Source: Janthinobacterium rivuli (GTDB lineage Bacteria > Pseudomonadota > Gammaproteobacteria > Burkholderiales > Burkholderiaceae_D). From it: a DNA stretch of 64,000 nt. The stretch is from positions 220,131-284,130 of the forward strand of contig NZ_WFLJ01000009.1 of NCBI RefSeq assembly GCF_009208735.1, in the 5' to 3' direction. Under the pieces are notes generated by a model, which searched no databases, was not told the DNA's origin, and saw only the letters and a list, made by a program, of their open reading frames with translations. A program made the position numbers and the translations under genes. Within the stretch, counting starts at the first letter, position 1. Each line of letters opens with the position of its first letter. This document shows positions 8,846-16,830 of this stretch, piece after piece.

Positions 8846-11800
8846 GCCCGCACGATGCGCGCCGGCAGTCCCTGCCGCACCGACGTGCCCGACACGGGAT
8901 CGACAAACACGTTCTTGTCGCCGCGGCTCGGATCCGTCAACCCCAGGTCGTTCAGGTTGATGCCCGCGCCGATGGCCGGCTCGTCGGGCTGGCGCAGCTT
9001 GCCGATGCGGTGGGCGCGCGCGCCGTGCTCCTTGTGGCCGAAACCATGTTCGACGGCGATCACGCCCCGTTGCACGCCATGGCGCAGCATCACCGTGGCC
9101 CTGGCCCTGCCGCCCGGCGTTTCCAGGTAAATAGCATCGCCATTTTCCAGCTTCAGGCGCGCCGCATCGTCGGGATGCACGGCGACCGGGTTGTCCGGAT
9201 GGATGCCGCGCAAGCGCCGCGCGCCGATACTGTAGGAGTTCTGCAGCGCCGATTTAAAGCTGATCAACTCGAACGGCCATTCGCTGGCCGGATAGGTCTT
9301 GCGCACCGGCGTGCCGTCGGCAAACGCCGCCACGCGCCAGGCGGGCGTGCCGGGGAAGCGCTTGCCGCTCAAGCTGTTCTTGCTCACACCCAGGCCCTCG
9401 TTGTACAGCATCATCGGTTTCAGATAGCGGTGCGTGGACCAGTCCTGCGGATACGGCGTGTCGTCGACGACCGGTGCGGGCGCCGCCGGCGCCTTGGGAT
9501 TCGCCGGCGGCGGCAGGCGCAGGCCGAACATCTCGCCATAGCTCTGGTAACGCCCTCCCCGCGCCAGCATGAAGGCCACCTTGCGCCACTCTTCCGGCTT
9601 CAGGGTGCGCTCCAGTTCGGGGCGGATGCGCGCCACGCCGGACAGCACGATGTCGTCGTCACTGGCCTCCGGCACCGCCGTTTTTCCCTGCCAGGCGATG
9701 TTGGCGCCGCCGCGCAGATACCAGTCTTCCGCGCGCTGCAGGGGGAAGCGCTGGCCATCCATGTCCTGCAAGGCTTCTGAACCGAAACCGGGCAAGTCCA
9801 TCGTTTTCGCCAGCGCGATGAAGAACGATTCCATGCAGATGGTCTGGCCGTCTGGCGTCTTTTGCACGCGCGGCTCGACCACGGGCCAGCGCGCCGTGCT
9901 CATTTTGACGGGCATGCCGCCCCAGGCGCCAGCCCAGCCCCAGCTTTCGTACAGCAGGGTGTCGGGCAGCAGGTAGTCGGCAAATGCGGAGCTTTCATTG
10001 ATGAAGGGGTCGATGGCGACGATCAGGGGAATCTTCTTCGGATCGGCCAGCTCCTTGCCGATCTGCGCGCGCAAGCCCGTGATGCCGTAGACGGGATTGC
10101 AGCTCCACAGGATCAGCGCCTTCAGGGTGTACGGATAGCCGTTCATGGCGCTAGTGAGCCATTCGGTGGCCAGCGCGGGCGCGTTCGGATACCACGGCGC
10201 CTTGGCCGGATACGCCTTGCCCGCTTCCTTCTTCAGCTTGAATTCCGAGGTTTTTTCATATGGCACATTGCGCCCGATCGGCATGCCGGCCGCCTTGATC
10301 TCGTCGTCGAAGCTTTCGAGGTTATAGCGCGGACCGGGACCCGCATCCTTGAAGCTGCCGCCGTTGACGAGGGTGCCGCCCTTGCGGTTCAAATTGCCGA
10401 TCAGGGTGTTGAGCATGACGAGCGCATACGCGTTATAGAAGCCCGCGCCCGACATCATGCCGCCGTGCGCATTGACGGCGGCGCGCTTGCCGTGGCTGGT
10501 GAGTTCCTGCGCCAGGCCTTCGATGATGTCGCGCGTGATGCCGCAGGCAGCCGAATACTCGTCCATGCTGTGGCGCTGCGCTTCCTCGTTGAGCATCGTC
10601 ATGGCCGTCTTCAGGTGCAGCGGCGCGCCCGCCACGTCCAGCGGGCCGTCGAAGAACAGCCGCGCCTCGCCCTTGGCGGCATTGTGCGGCACGATGGCTT
10701 GCGTGGCGGCGTCGATCACGCAGAAGGCGTCGCCATCCTTGTAGCGCTCTTCTTCCGCCAGCTCCACCGCGCCGATGTCCGACGCGCGCAGGTAGCGGCC
10801 ATCGCGCGGATGGCCCTTCTCGCTGATGATCAGGTGCGTGGCGTTGCACCAGGCGGCTTCGCCGGCCGCTTCCGCCACCTTCAGGTTCGGCTGCACGAGG
10901 AAGTTGCGGTCATAGCGTTCATGTTCGATGATCCAGCGGATCATCGCCATGGCCAGCGCGCCATCCGTGCCCGGCTTGATCGGTACCCAGCGGCTGCGGT
11001 CTCCCGCCGCGAGGCTGTCCGCGTTCGTCAGCACGGGATCGACGACGACGTAGCTGAACTCGCGCTTGCCCGAACGGGCCTTGGCGATCAGCGTGCCCTG
11101 GCGCTTGAACGGATTGCCCGCATTGCCGGGCGCCGTACCGACGAAGATGCAAAATTCCGTGTTTTCCAGGTCCACTTTCGCGTGCGGCATTTTCTTCATG
11201 TCGCCGAACATGGCGCCCGAGCCGCTGCGGTACGCGCCGCCGCAATACGAGCCGTGGTTGACCAGGTTCAGACTGCCGTACGACTGCTTGAAAAAACGCG
11301 TGCCGAACGCCAGGCGGCCATCGTCCGTGCTGCACATCAAACCCACCTGGTTCACTTGCGGCCCAAGTTCCGGCTGCGCCGGATCGATCGGTTTTTCCAG
11401 CTCGCGCAAGGCGCGCAAGCCCTGCACGTGGCCTTCGCCAAACAGGTCGCCGCCTTCCGTCACCTCCTTCACCAGCTGGTCGAAGGCGATCGGTTCCCAC
11501 TGGCCGCCGCCGCGCGGTCCCACGCGCTTCATGGGCGCCAGCACGCGGAACGGCGACTCCATCTGTTCCAGCACGCCGTTGCCGCGGCCGCAAGCGGTGG
11601 AGCGCCCTTTCAAGCCCTTTTCCTGGAAGCGCGACAGCGACACAAAGCTGTCGCGTATCGAGGTCTGGTAAGGCAGCGCCGGATCGGCCGACAGGGGGCT
11701 GTACGGGTTGCCCGCCACGCGCAGCACCTTGCCGCTCTTTTTATCGAGGCGCACGCGCACGCCGCAAAACGTGGTGCAGCCCATGCACATGGTGTAGCTG

Positions 11801-12051
11801 ACCTGCTGGTCGGGGTTGACCGTCAGCTTGCCCGTGGCCGTATCGACGGAAAACTCGGGCGGCAGCGAATTGCCGTGCAGTTTCTGCACGGGTTTGTCCT
11901 TGCCCAGCGCATGGTCGACCATGCGGCCGGCCGTGGTGGAAAAGCTGGCGGCAAACGCGGCCAGTCCGCCGCCGATGGCGCCGTAGCGCAGCAGCTTGCG
12001 GCGTTTTTCGCTTTCGTCGTCAGGGACGTCGTTGTTTTTTTGTTCGTTCAT
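8842..12051 (-). CDS. ttrA: Tetrathionate reductase catalytic subunit A
   Basis: 1069 residues, a molybdopterin (bis-MGD) oxidoreductase of the DMSO reductase family. It reduces tetrathionate to thiosulfate in the periplasm. A twin-arginine signal is present (K-R-R-K-L-L-R-Y-G, residues 17-24, then a hydrophobic run). The N-terminal [4Fe-4S] ligands are C89, C92 and C96, with a probable fourth at C154. The likely Mo ligand is C270 in H-G-S-Y-C-G-G. A molybdopterin-dinucleotide-binding domain occupies the C-terminal ~150 residues. It is the last gene of ttrB-ttrC-ttrA; the gap from ttrC is only 10 bases. Polysulfide/thiosulfate reductases are related, but the TtrSR neighbours favour tetrathionate. 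Confidence 0.9.
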   Translation of the reverse strand: MNEQKNNDVPDDESEKRRKLLRYGAIGGGLAAFAASFSTTAGRMVDHALGKDKPVQKLHGNSLPPEFSVDTATGKLTVNPDQQVSYTMCMGCTTFCGVRVRLDKKSGKVLRVAGNPYSPLSADPALPYQTSIRDSFVSLSRFQEKGLKGRSTACGRGNGVLEQMESPFRVLAPMKRVGPRGGGQWEPIAFDQLVKEVTEGGDLFGEGHVQGLRALRELEKPIDPAQPELGPQVNQVGLMCSTDDGRLAFGTRFFKQSYGSLNLVNHGSYCGGAYRSGSGAMFGDMKKMPHAKVDLENTEFCIFVGTAPGNAGNPFKRQGTLIAKARSGKREFSYVVVDPVLTNADSLAAGDRSRWVPIKPGTDGALAMAMIRWIIEHERYDRNFLVQPNLKVAEAAGEAAWCNATHLIISEKGHPRDGRYLRASDIGAVELAEEERYKDGDAFCVIDAATQAIVPHNAAKGEARLFFDGPLDVAGAPLHLKTAMTMLNEEAQRHSMDEYSAACGITRDIIEGLAQELTSHGKRAAVNAHGGMMSGAGFYNAYALVMLNTLIGNLNRKGGTLVNGGSFKDAGPGPRYNLESFDDEIKAAGMPIGRNVPYEKTSEFKLKKEAGKAYPAKAPWYPNAPALATEWLTSAMNGYPYTLKALILWSCNPVYGITGLRAQIGKELADPKKIPLIVAIDPFINESSAFADYLLPDTLLYESWGWAGAWGGMPVKMSTARWPVVEPRVQKTPDGQTICMESFFIALAKTMDLPGFGSEALQDMDGQRFPLQRAEDWYLRGGANIAWQGKTAVPEASDDDIVLSGVARIRPELERTLKPEEWRKVAFMLARGGRYQSYGEMFGLRLPPPANPKAPAAPAPVVDDTPYPQDWSTHRYLKPMMLYNEGLGVSKNSLSGKRFPGTPAWRVAAFADGTPVRKTYPASEWPFELISFKSALQNSYSIGARRLRGIHPDNPVAVHPDDAARLKLENGDAIYLETPGGRARATVMLRHGVQRGVIAVEHGFGHKEHGARAHRIGKLRQPDEPAIGAGINLNDLGLTDPSRGDKNVFVDPVSGTSVRQGLPARIVRA

Positions 12052-12061
12052 TATTCTCTCC

Positions 12062-13174
12062 TCAGTGCGTGGCCATGGCGGGACGGCTGCGTGCGGCGAC
12101 GACGCGTCCGGCCCATGGCAAAAATTCCAGCATCAGCAACAGCAGCGCGATCCACAGGCCGGCCGTGCCGATGATCCCCATCAAGCCATCGTTCCCCATC
12201 GGCAGGTGGTAGTCGTACAGGCCCGCGCCCGTTTTCGGGATCGTCTGGCCGCCGATGAAAATCGTCCAGCGCATCATCCACGCGCTGTGCAGCGCGATCA
12301 GGCCGTTGACCAGGCCGCTGCTGGCAGGGCGCCAGATGGCCAGGGCCATCGGCACGATGGACGACAGCACGGCCCACACGGCCGTGAACTGCCATTGCGG
12401 CATGCCCGCCACCTGGGTGAAGGCCATGCTGTGGCTGGCGCTCACGCCGGACAGGCTGACGAACAGCCAGCCGCCGCCCAGCGCCAGCACCAGCGCCAGC
12501 GACAGGGCCAGCGCGCGGTTCAAGGACACCTCCAGCGCCTGGTCGCGGCCCGGCAGGAAGCGGTTGAACAGCAGCGCCAGGCCCACCGCCCCGACAAAGG
12601 CCGTGGCAGCAAATTGCGCCGGCAGGAAAGGCGTGAACCACAGGGGCCTGGCGCGCACCACCATCACTTCCATGCCCGTGTACAGTCCGACGACAAAGGC
12701 GGCGAGCAAGGTGAAGGCGGCGGCGATGCGGATGGCCCGCAAGGAAGCGGCGCCACCGCGCCCCAGCAGGCGATAGGCGAAGGCCAGACGGTCCTGGCCC
12801 TGCCCCCGCGCGGCGAAGTCGCTGCGCAGCGCCAGCCAGGCGTACAGCATCAAACAGCCCAGATACAGGGGGATGAAGAACGAGCCCCACGACATCCACG
12901 ACTGTGGCTGGAAGTAAATATAGAAATGGTAGAAGCGGCCCGGCCCGTGCAAGTCGGCCAGCAGCGCCACGGGCGCCGTCACGCCGCAGACGAGGGACGC
13001 CAGCAGCGCGATGCGTCCCAGGCGCTCATACGCCTTGCGGCCGAAAACGAAGTACGGCAGGGTCAGCATGAAGCTGCCGTAACTGAGGCCGATGAGGAAA
13101 AAATACTGCACCGCCCACGGCAGCCATGCCGCTTCGCGCGTGACGTTGAGAATTTCGGTGATGTGGCTGTCCAT
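12062..13174 (-). CDS. ttrC: Tetrathionate reductase membrane subunit C (NrfD family)
   Basis: 370 residues, with about eight or nine hydrophobic helices and no cofactor-binding cysteines. It belongs to the NrfD/PsrC family of quinol-oxidising membrane anchors. It would take electrons from the quinol pool and pass them through TtrB to TtrA on the periplasmic face. It starts 3 bases after the ttrB stop and ends 10 bases before ttrA, so the three genes form a tight operon. Confidence 0.9.
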   Translation of the reverse strand: MDSHITEILNVTREAAWLPWAVQYFFLIGLSYGSFMLTLPYFVFGRKAYERLGRIALLASLVCGVTAPVALLADLHGPGRFYHFYIYFQPQSWMSWGSFFIPLYLGCLMLYAWLALRSDFAARGQGQDRLAFAYRLLGRGGAASLRAIRIAAAFTLLAAFVVGLYTGMEVMVVRARPLWFTPFLPAQFAATAFVGAVGLALLFNRFLPGRDQALEVSLNRALALSLALVLALGGGWLFVSLSGVSASHSMAFTQVAGMPQWQFTAVWAVLSSIVPMALAIWRPASSGLVNGLIALHSAWMMRWTIFIGGQTIPKTGAGLYDYHLPMGNDGLMGIIGTAGLWIALLLLMLEFLPWAGRVVAARSRPAMATH

Positions 13175-13177
13175 GGT

Positions 13178-13888
13178 TTATTTCCCGTGTTTGCTCGGTT
13201 GCCAAAGTGTCGCTTCGCCCTCGACGTGGCCGGCGAAGCGCGTATCGAGTCCCAGGTAGAACACGTGGGGCTGGGTGCCCTGCTCGGGTTTGAGCACCTT
13301 CACCTTGTTCTCGGTGAGCAGCTGATGCACCATGCTGTCCGGGTCATTCAGGTCGCCGAAGATGCGCGCGCCGCCCACGCAGGTTTCCACGCAGGCCGGC
13401 AGCAAGCCTTCGTCGACGCGGTGCGCGCAGAACGTGCATTTGTCGGCCTTGCCCGTCTCGTGGTTGATGAAGCGCGCGTCGTACGGACAGGCTTGCACGC
13501 AGTAGGCGCAGCCCACGCAGCGGTCGCCGTCGACGACGACGACGCCATCCTTGCGCTGGAAGGTGGCGCCCACGGGACAGACGGGAATGCAGGGGGGATT
13601 GGCGCAGTGGTTGCACAGGCGCGGCAGCATGTAGGTACCGCAGCGGTTCTCTTCCTTGACTTCATAGGTCGAGACGACGGTGCGGAAGCTGTTTTCCGGC
13701 ACGGCGTTTTCCATGATGCAGGAGACGGTACAAGCCTGGCAGCCGATGCATTTCTGTACGTCGACCACCATCGCCCAGCGCTGGCCGCCTTCGCCCTTGG
13801 TGGCGGCCTTGCCGGGCAGCGGCGCGATGGCCGCGCCGATGGTTACGGCTGGCAAGGCGCGCAAGAAACTGCGGCGCGATTCAATCAT
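13178..13888 (-). CDS. ttrB: Tetrathionate reductase iron-sulfur subunit B
   Basis: 236 residues from ATG 13888. An upstream in-frame start at 13915 exists, but an AAGGAG Shine-Dalgarno (13895-13900) sits 6 bases before 13888, which decides the start. The N-terminus has a Tat signal (S-R-R-S-F-L-R-A). Four cysteine groups follow, for four [4Fe-4S] clusters: C-I-G-C-Q-A-C, C-N-H-C-A-N-P-P-C, C-V-G-C-A-Y-C and C-T-F-C with a later C-V-E-T-C. It is the electron-transfer subunit between TtrC and TtrA and the first gene of ttrBCA. Confidence 0.92.
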   Translation of the reverse strand: MIESRRSFLRALPAVTIGAAIAPLPGKAATKGEGGQRWAMVVDVQKCIGCQACTVSCIMENAVPENSFRTVVSTYEVKEENRCGTYMLPRLCNHCANPPCIPVCPVGATFQRKDGVVVVDGDRCVGCAYCVQACPYDARFINHETGKADKCTFCAHRVDEGLLPACVETCVGGARIFGDLNDPDSMVHQLLTENKVKVLKPEQGTQPHVFYLGLDTRFAGHVEGEATLWQPSKHGK

Positions 13889-13935
13889 GACACTCTCCTT
13901 GACTATGGGCGGCAAGCCCTTGTTGACTTGCTGCC

Positions 13936-13964
13936 ATGATAGAAAAGAAGGTGCTGCGGGGGTA
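13936..13964 (-). promoter_or_regulatory. Candidate ttrBCA promoter with a repeated TACCCCC element
   Basis: On the minus strand a TATCAT -10-like hexamer (13936-13941) lies 48 bases upstream of the ttrB start. The -35 position, at 17-base spacing, is TACCCC rather than TTGACA, as expected for an activator-dependent promoter. The same TACCCCC motif occurs again at 14021-14027. A role as a TtrR site is inference only. Confidence 0.35.
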
Positions 13965-14033
13965 TTGGGGTGATCGGGTGGTGACCTAGATGATCATGCC
14001 AATTGACAGGCGCAATGAATGGGGGTAATGCGC

Positions 14034-15170
14034 TTACAGCTCGTCGAGCGAATACAGCCGGCGATGCTCGCGGATCGCGTAGCGGTCCGTCATGCCGGCG
14101 ATGTAGTCGGCGATCTTGCGCGCCTGCTTGGTCACATCATCGCCATTGACCTGATAGTCGGGCGGCAGCAGGGCCGGTTCGGCCATGAAGCTGTCGTACA
14201 GTTCGCGCACGATGCGGCTCGCTTTGACGCGCATGCGGTTGACCTGGTAGTGGCGGTACAGGTTCGCCCTCAAGAAGCGTTTCAGCTCCGTTGCATCCTT
14301 GCGCATGGCGTCCGAAAAACGGATCAATGGCGGGCTGGCGCGCACTTCGCTGACGTCTCGGGGAGCGGCGTCGAGGATCAGGGCATTCGACGTGACGATC
14401 AGATCGTCGGCCAGGGCCGTGATCAGGCGGCGCAGGGTTTCGTAGATGGCGCGCCGGCCCGACAGGCCGGGAAACGCCTGCTGCACGTCGCGCCACAGGC
14501 GGCCGAAGAACTCCACCTCTTCCAGCTGGGCGATGGTGATCAGGCCGGAGCGCAGGCCGTCGTCGATATCGTGGCTGTTGTAGGCGATTTCATCGGCCAG
14601 GTTGGTCAGCTGCGCTTCCAGGGTCGGTTGCGTGCGGTCGATGAAGCGCTGCGCCACAGGGCCCAGTTCGCGCGCATGCGCCAACGAGCAGTGTTTCAAG
14701 ATGCCTTCGCGCGTCTCGAACATCAGGTTCAAGCCATCGAAGGCGCCGTAATGCTCTTCCAGCGTGTCGACCACGCGCAGGCTTTGCAGGTTGTGCTCGA
14801 AGCCGCCGTGCGCCTGCATGCATTCATTGAGCACATCCTGGCCCACGTGGCCGAACGGCGTGTGGCCCAGGTCATGCGCGAGCGCGATGGCTTCGACCAG
14901 GTCTTCGTTCAGGCGCAGGTTGCGCGCGATGGAGCGCCCCACTTGCGCCACTTCCAGGCTGTGCGTCAGGCGCGTGCGGAACAGGTCTCCCTCGTGGTTG
15001 AGGAAAACCTGGGTCTTGTATTCGAGGCGGCGGAAGGCCGAGGAATGGATGATGCGGTCGCGGTCGCGCTGGAACTGGCTGCGCGAGGCGTGCGGCGCCT
15101 CGGCAAAGCGACGTCCCTGCCCCTGTGCCGAATGGGCCGCGTACGGAGCGAGGAAGTCTTCCGGCAGCAT
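14034..15170 (-). CDS. dgt: Deoxyguanosinetriphosphate triphosphohydrolase-like HD-domain protein
   Basis: 378 residues. The HD-domain metal ligands are visible as H70 (R-L-T-H-S-L-E-V), H99-D100 (A-H-D-L-G-H) and a later aspartate in N-S-H-D-I-D-D. The family hydrolyses dNTPs to the deoxynucleoside and triphosphate. The size matches the shorter, Dgt-like clade rather than the 505-residue E. coli enzyme. It starts 1 base after the aroKB stop, in the usual betaproteobacterial aroB-dgt order, so it is translated from the same message. Confidence 0.9.
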   Translation of the reverse strand: MLPEDFLAPYAAHSAQGQGRRFAEAPHASRSQFQRDRDRIIHSSAFRRLEYKTQVFLNHEGDLFRTRLTHSLEVAQVGRSIARNLRLNEDLVEAIALAHDLGHTPFGHVGQDVLNECMQAHGGFEHNLQSLRVVDTLEEHYGAFDGLNLMFETREGILKHCSLAHARELGPVAQRFIDRTQPTLEAQLTNLADEIAYNSHDIDDGLRSGLITIAQLEEVEFFGRLWRDVQQAFPGLSGRRAIYETLRRLITALADDLIVTSNALILDAAPRDVSEVRASPPLIRFSDAMRKDATELKRFLRANLYRHYQVNRMRVKASRIVRELYDSFMAEPALLPPDYQVNGDDVTKQARKIADYIAGMTDRYAIREHRRLYSLDEL

Positions 15171-15171
15171 G

Positions 15172-16818
15172 CTATTGCACTCCGGCGGCCAGGGTGGCCA
15201 GCACCAGTTCGTGCGGCGCGGACGTGATGCACGGGCTGCCCAACGGTTTCAAGAGGATGAACTTGATGGCGCCGCCCTCGTTCTTCTTGTCCACTTCCAT
15301 CAGTTCCAGCCAGCGCTCCACGCCCAGATCCGGCGCCTTCACGGGCAGGCCGGCGGCGGCGACGAGTTGGCGCACGCGCTCGACGGCCGCCTGGTCGATA
15401 TAGCCCATGCGGCAAGACAGGTCGGCCGCCATCACCATGCCGCAGCCGACGGCTTCGCCGTGCAGCCAGTGGCCGTAGCCGAGGCCCGCCTCGATGGCGT
15501 GGCCGAAGGTGTGGCCGAAGTTCAGGATGGCGCGCAAGCCGCCTTCGCGCTCGTCCTGGCGCACCACGTCGGCCTTGATTTCGCACGAGCGGGCGATGGC
15601 ATACGCGAGGGCGCCCTTGTCGCGCGCCATCAGCTTGGCCATGTTCGCCTCGATCCAGTCGAAAAACGCCGCGTCGATGATGGCGCCATGCTTGATCACT
15701 TCGGCCAGGCCGGCCGACAGCTCGCGCGCCGGCAGGGTTTCCAGGGTCGAGGTGTCGGCGATCACGGCGCGCGGCTGGTAGAAGGCGCCGATCATGTTCT
15801 TGCCCAGCGGGTGGTTGATGCCCGTCTTGCCGCCGACGGAGGAATCGACCTGCGCCAGCAGGGTGGTGGGCACCTGCACGAAGCCGATGCCGCGCATGTA
15901 GCTGGCCGCCGCATAGCCGGTCAGGTCGCCGATCACGCCGCCGCCCAGCGCCACCAGGGTGGTCTTGCGGTCGCATTTGTTGGCCAGCAGCGCGTCGAAG
16001 ATCTGCATCAGGCTGGCCCAGTTCTTATATTCTTCGCCGTCCGGCAAGACGATACAGATCACTTCGCGGCCATCGCTGGCCAGCGCCGCCTGCAGGCGGC
16101 CCAGGTACAGCGGCGCGACGGTGGTATTGGTGACGATGGCCACCTTGTGGCCGCTGATATGGCGCAGCAGCGCATCGGCGTCGGCCAGCAGGCCGGGACC
16201 GATGGCGATCGGATAACTGCGCTCGTCGAGGTCTACGCTCAACAACATTTTGGATTGCTCGTTCATCGAAGGCTCTGCATGAATGACGCAGTTGGGCGAG
16301 GCCTCGCATTCGAGGCTGGCCAGCTGCATCAGGATGGTCTGAACCATCGATTGTACGTTAGGACGGCCCGTGTCGATCACAATGTCGGCCACTTCCATGT
16401 AATGGGGCTCGCGCTGCGACGTCAATTCCTCGAGTTTTTTGCGCGGGTCCGCCGTCTGCAGCAGCGGGCGGTTCTTGTCATGGCTGGTGCGCGCGAGAAT
16501 GTTGCTGACGCTGGCGCGCAGGTAGACGACCGTGCCCCGCTCCTTCAGATAGGCGCGGCTGTCGGCGTTGAGGATGGCCCCGCCGCCGGTGGCCATGACA
16601 ATGCCTTCCTGGGCGCTCAGGTCGCGGATCACCTCGGCCTCGCGCCGGCGAAAGCTGGCCTCGCCCTCGATTTCAAAGATCCACGGGATGGTCGCTCCCG
16701 TGCGTGCCTCGATTTCGTGGTCGGAATCGACAAAGCGCAAGCCCAGCTTGCGGGCCAGGATGCGCCCGATCGTGGTTTTTCCTGCGCCCATGAGGCCTAC
16801 TAAAAACAGATTTTGCAT
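15172..16818 (-). CDS. aroKB: Bifunctional shikimate kinase / 3-dehydroquinate synthase (AroK-AroB fusion)
   Basis: 548 residues in one open frame. Residues 1-170 are a full shikimate kinase: P-loop G-L-M-G-A-G-K-T (8-15), D-S-D at 31-33 and G-G-G at 78-80. A linker of about 20 residues joins this to a full 3-dehydroquinate synthase (about 191-548) with the NAD-binding G-G-G-V-I-G-D region, the metal/substrate motif L-A-E-V-I-K-H-G and later H-x-F-G-H. The enzymes catalyse steps 5 and 2 of the shikimate pathway. In most proteobacteria they are separate neighbouring genes. Internal ATGs at 16266 and 16248 could still give free AroB, but both have weak ribosome binding sites. A collapsed stop codon from a sequencing error is the alternative. 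Confidence 0.9.
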   Translation of the reverse strand: MQNLFLVGLMGAGKTTIGRILARKLGLRFVDSDHEIEARTGATIPWIFEIEGEASFRRREAEVIRDLSAQEGIVMATGGGAILNADSRAYLKERGTVVYLRASVSNILARTSHDKNRPLLQTADPRKKLEELTSQREPHYMEVADIVIDTGRPNVQSMVQTILMQLASLECEASPNCVIHAEPSMNEQSKMLLSVDLDERSYPIAIGPGLLADADALLRHISGHKVAIVTNTTVAPLYLGRLQAALASDGREVICIVLPDGEEYKNWASLMQIFDALLANKCDRKTTLVALGGGVIGDLTGYAAASYMRGIGFVQVPTTLLAQVDSSVGGKTGINHPLGKNMIGAFYQPRAVIADTSTLETLPARELSAGLAEVIKHGAIIDAAFFDWIEANMAKLMARDKGALAYAIARSCEIKADVVRQDEREGGLRAILNFGHTFGHAIEAGLGYGHWLHGEAVGCGMVMAADLSCRMGYIDQAAVERVRQLVAAAGLPVKAPDLGVERWLELMEVDKKNEGGAIKFILLKPLGSPCITSAPHELVLATLAAGVQ

Positions 16819-16830
16819 GTGCTGCGACAG

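Noticed and set aside
9862..12174. 770-residue plus-strand open frame opposite ttrA
   Set aside because: Antisense shadow of ttrA. The composition is dominated by Arg, His, Ala and Gln and there is no recognisable domain.
14010..14033. Terminator for dgt
   Set aside because: A GCGCA/TGCGC pairing exists near 14,010-14,035, but the stem is only 5 bp with a long loop and no T-tract.
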